The position numbers and the translations under genes were made by a program. From positions 30,271-94,270 of IMG/VR virus record IMGVR_UViG_3300037189_018453: 64,000 bases of DNA. The stretch is one strand, 5' to 3'. The notes below the pieces were generated by a model that saw only the letters and a program-made list of their open reading frames with translations, was not told where the DNA came from and did no database searches. This document shows positions 1 through 9,400 of this stretch, piece by piece. The stretch's first letter is position 1, and every line of letters begins with the position of its first letter. Source of the stretch: a virus.

Positions 1-2
1 GA

Positions 3-455
3 TCTATTATAGAATTTATCGGTCAAAAAATTTGTTTTGATCCTTTGCCTACTATAGATTTATATTATGAGAATACTCTTATTTCTAACGATAATATTAA
101 TAATTTTTGTTGTTCTGGTGGAATTCTAGTATTTGTGGTATCTCCTTTAAAAGTTGATCCTCATGAATACTCCTTTGAATTAACAGAATTAACAAATAAT
201 TCGAATCCTTCTGATATTAGTGTTCAAATCCCAACATACGCTGATTATTCTATGACTATACCTCCGAATACTAATGGAGGCAATATCTCTCCTCAGACTA
301 GAACAGTGCGTAAAGCAACCGTTCCTATTAATTTAAGCATAAATAATAATCAAAATGATATCAGTATTTTTAAGTTTGCGGTGTCTTCTAAAACCGATAA
401 TAAAAGATTATTAGAAAAAATTATTATCTTAAAATGCTTGTCTACTAATGTATAA
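3..455 (+). CDS. Partial unknown protein, 5' end outside window
   Basis: The reading frame is open from the left edge of the window, so only the C-terminal about 150 residues are seen. A TTG codon at 45 is in frame, but nothing marks it as the true start. The visible part is rich in Asn, Ser and Thr, with alternating polar and hydrophobic residues suggesting beta structure, and ends in a short Lys/Cys segment (ILKCLSTNV). It is followed after 15 bases by another beta-rich gene and lies upstream of the cysteine-repeat proteins, so a virion surface role is likely by context only. No known family is recognised. Confidence 0.6.
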   Translation, partial: SIIEFIGQKICFDPLPTIDLYYENTLISNDNINNFCCSGGILVFVVSPLKVDPHEYSFELTELTNNSNPSDISVQIPTYADYSMTIPPNTNGGNISPQTRTVRKATVPINLSINNNQNDISIFKFAVSSKTDNKRLLEKIIILKCLSTNV

Positions 456-470
456 TGAAAAGATAAATTT

Positions 471-1379
471 ATGATAAAAACTATTACGTATAGCTTAGAA
501 GAAGGAGAAAAAGGGTTTATTTTGCCCTTTACTCTTCCGTCAGGAAACAGCATAGCTTCCAAAGATCAATATATATTAACTTTTGATGCTCCTGTATCTT
601 TACCCACAGACCCTCCTGCTACTGTTTCATTTGAACCTTCTAATGGTTCCTATGTTGTTTTTGGTAGACAGAATTTAGCCCCAAAAGCTTTTGTTAAAAT
701 AAGATCCCTGCACCGAGCCGAGACTAAAACATTAATTAGATTAACTATAAAAGATGTATTAAATACTATTCTATATCGTGATTATATAATGATTGTTTGT
801 GTGCCTCAGTCGATTACAGAATTATCAGCTACTTTATTGCCTAATAATAGTCCTAATAGTATTGGTCCAAAAGGAGGCTCAATTGTTAGATTAAATACTG
901 TTACTAATGGTAATCTATCAGGAAATACTTCTCAACTAGATGTTGGTATGACAGTTAAAGGTCCTGGTATACCAATAAACGATAATTATTATATTGTCAC
1001 TATTGTTAATGCTACAGACGTTGAGCTAAATAAAGCTATTATAATTTCTACTAATATTAGTAGTACGGGCACATTTCAGTTTATTAGACAAACAGGATGT
1101 GTTGATCCAAATACACTATTGAAACGATCTGTGATATCTTCTTATCTGGTATTAGACCAATCTAATAATTGGACATATATAGCTAACAATAAATTAATTA
1201 CTAGATTTGTACCTTTTGATATTGACCAAAATTCAGATACTGTTATATTATTGCCAATTAAAAATTCTTCATTATTATTGTCTTATAATGACCCTATACC
1301 TGTTCCAGATGTGAGTATTATTAAGTTGGGCGGAAGAGTAATGCGGGACTCTGTGTGTGCTTCTCAAGCAATATCGTAA
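471..1379 (+). CDS. Unknown beta-rich virion-type protein, 302 aa
   Basis: I do not recognise this family. The protein is rich in Ser, Thr, Asn, Ile and Val and reads like one or more beta-sandwich domains (for example FEPSNGSYVVFG near residues 60-70, then a Gly/Asn-rich stretch near 120-160). It has no signal peptide, membrane segment or enzyme motif. It sits in the same orientation and order as the repeat proteins that follow, so it is probably part of the same tail or fibre module. The ATG at 471 follows a purine-rich but weak ribosome site. Function is inferred from context alone. Confidence 0.6.
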   Translation: MIKTITYSLEEGEKGFILPFTLPSGNSIASKDQYILTFDAPVSLPTDPPATVSFEPSNGSYVVFGRQNLAPKAFVKIRSLHRAETKTLIRLTIKDVLNTILYRDYIMIVCVPQSITELSATLLPNNSPNSIGPKGGSIVRLNTVTNGNLSGNTSQLDVGMTVKGPGIPINDNYYIVTIVNATDVELNKAIIISTNISSTGTFQFIRQTGCVDPNTLLKRSVISSYLVLDQSNNWTYIANNKLITRFVPFDIDQNSDTVILLPIKNSSLLLSYNDPIPVPDVSIIKLGGRVMRDSVCASQAIS

Positions 1380-1455
1380 TAAAGACCATTGGTTAGATCT
1401 AATGGTGTAATTAGTAATATAAATTCAATTATAAGGGAGCTGTAATCAGTTTTTT

Positions 1456-2655
1456 ATGATTATAAATAGCCAATTTTTTATCACATACTATACTGGCAAA
1501 GAGCCATTAAAACTAAAAGAAGTTCCCGCTTCTCTACAACCAGGATCTACTCAGAGAGTAGAATATGATCGCTTTATTCAGTCTGTCGATACTATATATG
1601 GTAGTCAAAAATTAGATGGCACGATACCTAAATTTTGGACACAAAGAACACAAATTGTTGATGCTTTAGGAAATGCTCAGTACTACTATACTCCTCATCC
1701 AGATTCTGATTTAACACAACTAGATTCAAAATCAGCATATTACTTTATTGTTAGAGAAGACAGCGCTATTCCATTACGTATTCCTGCTATAGGAGGATTA
1801 TTATTAGGATTTACTGATGCCAGAGTATTACCTGTGGTTATTCCTAGTAGTGTTATAGGCACAGGATTAACTACTCAGTATAAATATACTTTTGCTCCTA
1901 AAATTGAAAATCTTCAGCCCTATGAAGAATATAAATATGAATTTAAAACAGTGTCTTCTAACTGGCCGGTCAGTATCAATAATATATCTGGAATAATTAA
2001 ACCAGCATCATCTACTACCATATTAGATGCGTCGATAGGATTTTGTCCTACCACTGGTAATTGCGATACTAATATTCTTCCATATAAACTTCCTCCAGTA
2101 TGTTCTTTGTCTAGTTCTAATGATAAGTCTATTACTATGCAATTATCTATTTCTCCGTCTTCATATGAAGGCCCAGAAGTGCTAAGTAATCAGTTTACGA
2201 TAGAATGCAAAGATTGTTTACCAAGAGCTTCTGTTTCTATTGCAGGACCAGAAATTACAGAAATAAGAGAATCAGAAGACGATAATGCCGACTTACCCAA
2301 CTATCCATTCTCACTAAGCTTTACTAACTTGGAGATTGAAAAAACATATAACTACAATATTAATGTAGTAAAAGCAGATTGGCCCGTAGTTTTTGCTGCT
2401 CCCACTAGTGGAACTATTAAGCTGAGATCTTCTACTGATATTCCATTTATTGGAGGTAAGATAGTTTTTTGTCCTACTACAGGACTATGTCCACCAAATC
2501 AAAATGGGGTGCCTAACTATTCTGTACCTAATTATCCTAAGTTCTTAACAGGTTCCGCCATTTATAGCGTTATATTGCAGGCATCATTAACTAAAATTGA
2601 TTGTAATTCAGAAACCATTTATAGTAAACCCATAAACATTCGTTATATCAACTAA
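1456..2655 (+). CDS. Cysteine-repeat (NWP/FCPTTG) surface protein, 2 repeats
   Basis: A 399-residue protein with two copies of a module shared with the next two genes. Each copy has a Y.Y.F stretch, then (N/D)WPV, then SG followed by I, then FCPTTG.C. The first copy closes with CKDC (near 2203-2220). WP motifs lie near 1962 and 2377. The second copy lacks a clean CxxC end. The N-terminal about 135 residues are different and may form an attachment domain. The pattern of alternating hydrophobics fits an Ig-like beta sandwich held by metal or disulfide, but this is inference. No in-frame alternative start was seen upstream; the purine-rich AAGGGAG lies about 16 bases before the ATG, further than usual. 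Confidence 0.75.
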   Translation: MIINSQFFITYYTGKEPLKLKEVPASLQPGSTQRVEYDRFIQSVDTIYGSQKLDGTIPKFWTQRTQIVDALGNAQYYYTPHPDSDLTQLDSKSAYYFIVREDSAIPLRIPAIGGLLLGFTDARVLPVVIPSSVIGTGLTTQYKYTFAPKIENLQPYEEYKYEFKTVSSNWPVSINNISGIIKPASSTTILDASIGFCPTTGNCDTNILPYKLPPVCSLSSSNDKSITMQLSISPSSYEGPEVLSNQFTIECKDCLPRASVSIAGPEITEIRESEDDNADLPNYPFSLSFTNLEIEKTYNYNINVVKADWPVVFAAPTSGTIKLRSSTDIPFIGGKIVFCPTTGLCPPNQNGVPNYSVPNYPKFLTGSAIYSVILQASLTKIDCNSETIYSKPINIRYIN

Positions 2656-5600
2656 TTAGGAATAATATGAAACCATCAGGCGTTAAACTAGAATACAAAG
2701 GCCTCATTAGAAAACTAGACTATCAGTATCAAATAGAAAGCCTAGGAGGCAATTGGCCTATTGTAGTTGTGCCGTCATCGGGAGTATTTGTAGCATCTTC
2801 GAAAACGGGAGTAATAGACGCTCAAGTTCTGTTTTGTTCTGATGCTTCGGTTTGTTCTGACTCTAATACCGATGTTATGGACTATAATATTAATTATAGT
2901 TCTATGATCAATAATAATAATTTATTCACTATACTCAGAGCTAAAATTTTTGAAAAAGGCACTAATGGATCTGATGCTGTTTTTTCTAAAGAAAAATTAG
3001 TGGAGTGTCAGGAATGTATAAGTCAGCCTATTGTAAATATTCCAACATTCTTATCTCTGAATAAAATTAATGATGATGATAATGATATTACTACTAGTGA
3101 ATTTGATATTAGAATTTCAAATTTAAAATCCAATGAATGGAGAAATATCAAATACAACTATACGATTACTAACGAGTACAGCAATTGGCCGGTATCGGTT
3201 TTTCCTGTAAGCGGAACTATCATTGCTAATACAGACACTATAAGCATACCAACTAAGATTAAATTTTCTAAAAATGTTATTGGCGATTTGCCATATACAG
3301 AGATTGATGGAGGAAACTCTTCGTCTTTTAGCATATTAACTCCAACCGGAGTAACATCTGAATTTACTTTTATAAATAGTGATGAGTCAAAAGATATGAT
3401 GGCAATACTACGAGTGTCCGTTGAATCGTATGCTTCTTTTGAACCAGTTTATCACAGTAATCCCATGATAGTTAGATGTGACAACTGTATTGTTGACCCA
3501 TACCTTACACTAACAGCTATTGCTTCAAATAATTCTTTTGATCGTGAAGCAGAAGAACTAACACCTTTTATAGTTAAATTAAAAAACTTGCCAACTAATA
3601 TAGAATGTACATATGAATTACGAGCATTGAGATCTGATTGGCCATTTATTGTTATACCAGATACACAAAATATAACATATATACCAGAATTGATAATGAG
3701 TTCTGGTGAAACACTTTCTGTAGCAAACAACAGTATTGAGTACCGTCAACAAGGATCTACACAATCACGTACTGTAACGGCCGTGATGAACGGAATGTTT
3801 TGCAAACATTCTAGTATGTGCCCTCCTAGTGGTCAAAAAGGTGTACTTCCATATGTACTAGATAATAGTTTATATAAATTTGACCAATATAAACCATCTA
3901 TAGTATTGCAAGCGGTGGCCAAAATTGTCGGTTCAGATAATGAGTATTTATCTAATCTGGTAACATTAACATGTACAGATTGTGTTGGGTCCTATAGTCC
4001 TGTTATTATAAAATAATATTTCCTCTCAAACTACAATCAGAGAAACTAATATGTCAAACGTGAAACCTATCGATATTAAAGTTAGTGGACTTAAGCCATA
4101 CGAGCAATATTCTTTTTCTTTTACCAATAAAGGAGGCAATTGGCCCATTAGGGTTTCGCCATTATCAGGAGAGTTTTTTGCAACAAATAAGGACGCTATT
4201 TATAGCATTAAAACATTTGCTTATTTTTGTCCCACAACAGGATATTGTCCTCCAACAGATCCAACAGTATTTTTTAACATGCCTAATACAGATATGTCTA
4301 TTCCTGGTTTAGATATAGGTCCAGAAAGTCTGTATTCTGTAATGGGACTATCTGTTGTAGAAAAATCCACAGGGAAAATAGCTTTTACATACCCTTGTGA
4401 AGTAGAGTGTGAAGATTGTTTACCTAAACTAGGAGTAGAGTCTATAAATGTGGTTATGGATGATGCTTCTGGCAATAATACAAATATATCAACAAAAATA
4501 TCCGGATTAATTCCTAATCAATTGTATAGATACTCCATCACTGGATTGGACGCCAATTGGCCTGTTAAAGTATTACCAATATCTGGATATATTCAAACAC
4601 CACAGGATAATTATAGTATTAATGCTATAGTTTCTTTTTGTCCATCAGTTGACGGATGTTCAGAAAGCACAGCTTTACCTTATAACTCTTTAGAAAACTG
4701 TGCCAATGCCGAAGAATTATATTCTATTTTACAAGTTAGTGTTTCTCCGGTAGGAGATAAAGTATACCAAACAGCTACAAAGAGCAATATTTCTTTAGTA
4801 TGCCGTGGTTGTATAAAGAAGCCTTCTGCTACCATTCCTTCTATGTTGGAGTTAAATGATTCTAATAAAATATCTTTTAACACAGAATTAAAAGATTTGG
4901 TTACAGGAGCATCTTATCAATATGTTTTTAGTAGCATAGATTCTAATTGGCCCGTTAGTATTTATCCTATAAGCGGTATAGTTTCTTCAGCCATGACTAA
5001 TGTTAATATTCCCACTAAACTAATGTTCTGCAGAACTACGGGAGTATGTTCGTCTGATGATACTCTAAGATATACGTTAGACAATCAATGCTTGGACAAG
5101 TTAGCAAGAACCAAATTATTAGTTACTCAATTAGATTGTGATAATCCGGTATCTTTTACAAGTAATGAGCTAATGGCTGTGTGCAATGATTGTATTCCAA
5201 AAGTACAAGTGTCACTACCATCTTCATCTACTTTAGATAGAAATTCTAAAAACACAAGCAACTTCATTGCTAATCTTTCTAATTTAGATCCAGGAAAAAG
5301 CTATAAATATAGTTTTAAAGGCATAGATGCCAATTGGCCAGCAACTATATATCCTGTTAGCGGATCATTTCTGGCCCAAGGATCTACTGCTCAAATTCCT
5401 GTGTCTTTAACATTTTGCTCGTCTACTGGACTATGCCCCAGAACAGATGACAGAGTTTTAGTCAATAGTTTAGACGAATCATGTTATGCTGCTATTGTTG
5501 ACAGCGATAAGCATACTAGATTTAAACTAGAAGTTCGACAAGATGATTGTAACACTGCTGTTTATAGCAGTAATGACATGATGGTTATGTGTATTGATTG

Positions 5601-6020
5601 CTTATCCAAGATTGTTATAGACCATGGTTCTTTAGGAGAAACACTATCTGGTCCTGGAAATAATAATTATCAGGTCAATACCACTGTGAGCAATCTAAAT
5701 CCTGGACAAAGATATACATATACTATTAATGGACTAGACGGCAATTGGCCTATGGTTGTATCTAAACAATCTGGAGAATTTTTAGCAGTATCTTCTAATA
5801 AATTGGTACAGACAGATTTGAGCTTCTGTTTTCCTAGCGGGTCTTGTGCTATAGATAACCGAGATGTTTACTCTAATTATAGAAGCAATAGTGTATATAA
5901 GAATTCAAATAAAAAATTCTTTAATTTTAATATGTCTATTCGTCCTAAGAGTTGTGATGTTGCTCCAGTAATTAGCGAAGATTTTTCCGTGGTTTGCAAC
6001 AATTGTTTGCCTGATACCAA
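1897..6020 (+). repeat. Ten-copy protein repeat, about 130 residues per unit, across three genes
   Basis: The shared signature is: Leu/aromatic strand ending Y.Y.F, a turn with (S/A/G)NWPV or DWP, a P.SG.. turn about 8 residues later, FC..tG.C about 25 residues later, and C..C at the end. The DNA of the units is too diverged to align by eye as nucleotide repeats, so these are ancient duplications. The copies are 2, 3 and 5 in the three successive genes. Confidence 0.8.
2667..4016 (+). CDS. Cysteine-repeat (NWP/FCPTTG) surface protein, 3 repeats
   Basis: A 449-residue protein made almost entirely of three copies of the NWP module. WP motifs occur near 2751, 3184 and 3640, and closing Cys pairs read CQEC, CDNC and CTDC. 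The middle copy has lost the FC...C part and the third has a variant (MFCKHSSMC). It starts 11 bases after the previous gene with a clear AGGA ribosome site. Its lack of a separate N-terminal domain suggests it works together with the proteins encoded on either side, for example as serial modules of one fibre. No family name is assigned. Confidence 0.75.
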   Translation: MKPSGVKLEYKGLIRKLDYQYQIESLGGNWPIVVVPSSGVFVASSKTGVIDAQVLFCSDASVCSDSNTDVMDYNINYSSMINNNNLFTILRAKIFEKGTNGSDAVFSKEKLVECQECISQPIVNIPTFLSLNKINDDDNDITTSEFDIRISNLKSNEWRNIKYNYTITNEYSNWPVSVFPVSGTIIANTDTISIPTKIKFSKNVIGDLPYTEIDGGNSSSFSILTPTGVTSEFTFINSDESKDMMAILRVSVESYASFEPVYHSNPMIVRCDNCIVDPYLTLTAIASNNSFDREAEELTPFIVKLKNLPTNIECTYELRALRSDWPFIVIPDTQNITYIPELIMSSGETLSVANNSIEYRQQGSTQSRTVTAVMNGMFCKHSSMCPPSGQKGVLPYVLDNSLYKFDQYKPSIVLQAVAKIVGSDNEYLSNLVTLTCTDCVGSYSPVIIK

Positions 6021-6351
6021 TTTGTCCGTAGCTATTTCGGGTGCCCCAATACTCACCTTGCCATTGAATTGTTGTTCTGGTACACGATTAATTGCTGCTA
6101 ATATCACAGGCGCTGTTCCTGGTGAATCTCATACCTATAACTGGATTTCTGGATCAGAAAACATTATTTTATCTCCTAGTAGCGGAACCTTGCTTTTAAA
6201 TAAAAACGGAGTGGGTTCTATAATGGCATTAATGTCTACTAATTTGACTAATAGAGAACAAGCTATTTTAGAGTGCAGAGTTAGAAATACTGTTTCTAAT
6301 TCTCAGGCTAATAGTTTTGTGGTGGTTAGATGTGGACCAGAATGTAATTAA
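4051..6351 (+). CDS. Cysteine-repeat (NWP/FCPTTG) surface protein, 5 repeats plus cap
   Basis: The 766-residue protein holds five regular copies of the NWP module, spaced about 384-417 bases apart (WP near 4138, 4555, 4948, 5332, 5749), each ending with a Cys pair (CEDC, CRGC, CNDC, CIDC, CNNC). The last about 110 residues are a diverged copy without the NWP motif (YNWISG, then SPSSG) that ends in CGPEC. The regularity suggests a rod-like or fibre protein with about 130 residues per unit. Sequence similarity between copies is high in the Trp-Pro, Ser-Gly and Cys positions and low elsewhere, as expected of old structural repeats. Likely virion surface protein by context. Confidence 0.78.
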   Translation: MSNVKPIDIKVSGLKPYEQYSFSFTNKGGNWPIRVSPLSGEFFATNKDAIYSIKTFAYFCPTTGYCPPTDPTVFFNMPNTDMSIPGLDIGPESLYSVMGLSVVEKSTGKIAFTYPCEVECEDCLPKLGVESINVVMDDASGNNTNISTKISGLIPNQLYRYSITGLDANWPVKVLPISGYIQTPQDNYSINAIVSFCPSVDGCSESTALPYNSLENCANAEELYSILQVSVSPVGDKVYQTATKSNISLVCRGCIKKPSATIPSMLELNDSNKISFNTELKDLVTGASYQYVFSSIDSNWPVSIYPISGIVSSAMTNVNIPTKLMFCRTTGVCSSDDTLRYTLDNQCLDKLARTKLLVTQLDCDNPVSFTSNELMAVCNDCIPKVQVSLPSSSTLDRNSKNTSNFIANLSNLDPGKSYKYSFKGIDANWPATIYPVSGSFLAQGSTAQIPVSLTFCSSTGLCPRTDDRVLVNSLDESCYAAIVDSDKHTRFKLEVRQDDCNTAVYSSNDMMVMCIDCLSKIVIDHGSLGETLSGPGNNNYQVNTTVSNLNPGQRYTYTINGLDGNWPMVVSKQSGEFLAVSSNKLVQTDLSFCFPSGSCAIDNRDVYSNYRSNSVYKNSNKKFFNFNMSIRPKSCDVAPVISEDFSVVCNNCLPDTNLSVAISGAPILTLPLNCCSGTRLIAANITGAVPGESHTYNWISGSENIILSPSSGTLLLNKNGVGSIMALMSTNLTNREQAILECRVRNTVSNSQANSFVVVRCGPECN

Positions 6352-6382
6352 TTTAAGGAAATAAACTTAGAGGATGTTTATA

Positions 6383-6487
6383 ATGTTATCTAGTTCAGGA
6401 CTCGGTATTATTCGCTTTGACAATATTGTTTATAGCACAACTACAGCTTATAGACATATTGGAATAAGGAGCATTTATGTCTTATAA
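6383..6487 (+). CDS. Possible small ORF (34 aa) before the mosaic protein gene
   Basis: A 34-residue ORF starts with ATG at 6383, preceded by a GAGG ribosome-like site about 9 bases upstream, and its stop overlaps the start of the next gene (6477) by 11 bases. This overlap pattern could couple translation of the two genes. The peptide has no recognisable motif. It may instead be a chance ORF in a 125-base leader; confidence is low. Confidence 0.25.
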   Translation: MLSSSGLGIIRFDNIVYSTTTAYRHIGIRSIYVL

Positions 6488-9400
6488 CTGGTATGCTGTT
6501 GGTAATCCTATTGACGGTATTAATAGTGGAGATTCTACTGGCAGTAGCATAAGCCTAAATGACAATGGGGTAGTACTAGCAATAGGTTCTCCATATTTTG
6601 ATACAGGTGGTTCCGATAGCGGGGCTGTTAGAGTTTATGAAAGAATAGGCTTGTCCTGGACTCAGAGAGGATCTGATATTTATGGAGAAACCCTTGGTGA
6701 CAGACACGGATCTAGTGTTAAACTAAATAGCGATGGGTCCGTATTGGTAATCGGCGCTCCATTTAATGATGGAGGAGCTATTAATGGCGGTAGCGCTAGA
6801 GTATATGATTGGAATAGTACGGATTGGATTCAAAGAGGAAACGATATAAACGGATCTATCTCTGGTGATGAATTTGGTAAAGATGTGGATATTAGTAGCG
6901 ACGGCAACACCATCGCAGTCATAAGTACTACAGGAATAAAAGTATTCACATGGGAATCTAGTAGCAATAGCTGGATGCCATTAGGGACTATTAACCTTTC
7001 TTCTTATGGAGATAGTGGGTTATCATCAGTATCTTTGAGCAGCGATGGTTTTACTGTAGCCTATTCTGCTTTACAGACCACTCCTGGTTATGGCGTGGTT
7101 AGAGCTTTTGCCTGGAATGGTGCTAATTGGGTAGCTAAAGGATCCGTTGGCTTTGCATATATTATTAAGCAAGTAGAGCTTAGTAATGATGGCAATACTA
7201 TGTTTTTTGGATTTGAATATACTGTCGGTGGTAGTATGCCTCAGTTAGCAGATTACTATAAATACCAATGGAATGGTGCTAATTGGGCAGGATTTTCTAT
7301 TATTAGCCTTCAGTCTGTCTCTAAGTTGAATCCTAGTATAAGCTTAAATGGTTCTGGTTCTTTCGTAGCTCTAAGCGCTACTAACGGCACTTTTGTATAT
7401 GATATAACAAGTGCTACAGCTGTGCTACGAGGCTCTGTTATGATAGCCGGCACACATGTTAGCTTGAGTGATAATGGTGAATACATAGCAATAGGAAATG
7501 CTTTTTTTGATGGTGCGGGGATGGTGGACAATGGTAGAGTAATTATTAATTCTTGGCAAATAGATCCTTCACGAACCCCAACACCAACACCAACAAATAC
7601 TATCACGCCAACTATTACAACAACACCAACAACTACGCCTACGATAACGGCCACAGTCACACCGACTATAACAATAACGCCAACTAGTAGTAATACTCCA
7701 ACTCCAACAGTCACACCAACAGCAACAACTACACCAACAGTCACACCAACAGCAACAACTACACCAACAGTCACACCAACAGCAACAACTACACCAACAG
7801 TCACACCAACAGAAACGGTTACGCCAACAGTCACACCAACAGAAACGGTTACGCCAACAGTAACTCCTACACAAACCTTAACTAGAAGCATTACCCCCAC
7901 CAGAACAGCAACTTCTACTGTTACTCCAACAACCACACCAACAGTAACAACTACACCAACAGTCACACCAACAACAACGGTTACGCCAACAGTAACTCCT
8001 ACACAAACCTTAACTAGAAGCATTACTCCCACTAGCACAGCAACTCCTACGGTTACGCCAACTAATACAGTCACGCCAACAGTTACTGTTACAAACAGTA
8101 TTACCCCCACCCAGACACCGACCGCGACACTGTCTCCAACACCAACTCCGAGTTTGAATTTATTATTGCCGGGCTTAGATATTGATAATCTTAATAAAGC
8201 CAACTATAAAAAATGTGTTGAATGGCAAGGGTCAACAAATGTATCATCAGTAGGGTATAACGGCTGTCCTAGCGCATATGGCACATTTGATATGAGCGGA
8301 AACGTTTGGGAATGGACATCTGATCAAATAGGTTTTTATCATGGGTCTTATGAGTCCTATGCACACCTATTATTCGGCGGATCTTTTATGGATTCTGCTA
8401 CTAACATATCTAAAAACTATATTCATAATAATTATGGATTAGTACCAGGAACATATAGTTCGTACAGCTCTTTAGATTATGTAGGCTTTAGGCTTGCCTC
8501 TAAGAATAATCCTTTATCTTTACCTAATTTTGCACAAGTTCAAGACAATAACAACAATCCTTCTATCTTAAACGATATTAATATTTATGGTGTCAGTAGA
8601 AATAATAATATTTGGAGTATAAACCCTAATTTTAAATTAGCCTCTAATACTAAAACTCATAACAATTTTCTAAATTTAGACTTCGTAGATGGTTTGGCAT
8701 ACGATAATGCTAACAATATATTGTATTATCACTATAATGGGGACGGCCTATATGCTTCTGGCTTATATTATAGTTCAATCAATATTAATACTAATACTCA
8801 GTTATCCCCACAGCCTTTAGTATCGGGCTCAGTATTGGTATCTGGGGCCATAACTAATGCCTCTTATTATGATAATAGTTATTGGTATTTTGATAATCAA
8901 ACCGATGATCTATATAAAATAAATATAATTTCTTTATCTGGTACGTCATATGCTACTAGTTCCGAAAAATGGGTTGTACCTATGGGTCTGGGTATAAATA
9001 ATGACGTTAGTGACATATCAATATATGAAGGAATGCTTTATGGAGTAACAAATAAAGGATTGCTATATGGTATTAATTTAAATGAAAACACTGTTCCTCC
9101 ATATAATAACCCAACATTATTAGTCAGCGGTATTATACATGGCGCTGTTAGTAATACTGGTCTTCAAATTGCTTTTGGGAATAATGTATTATATGGTCAT
9201 GATATTTCTAGTGGTTATTGGTATACTATAGATATAGACAATGATATAGGAAATACCACACCTATTCTATTAAATAATACAGAATATAGAACTGTTGGTC
9301 TTAAAGACTTAGCCGGATCAACCCATAAAGCTGTTGGTTGTGTAGAGGATAGTTATCTAATTAATAGATTAGAGGTTACTAATAGTGATTATACTAAATA

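Noticed and set aside
7711-7860. 30-base repeats resembling a CRISPR array
   Set aside because: The units are directly joined without spacers, lie in a coding frame for a TP linker, and no cas gene is nearby. The Cas4-like nuclease at 42055 belongs to a phage replication operon.
7310-8203. A 297-residue antisense ORF rich in VGV repeats
   Set aside because: It is the complement of the Thr/Pro-coding DNA repeat; it lacks a ribosome site and the opposite strand has a strong multi-domain gene.
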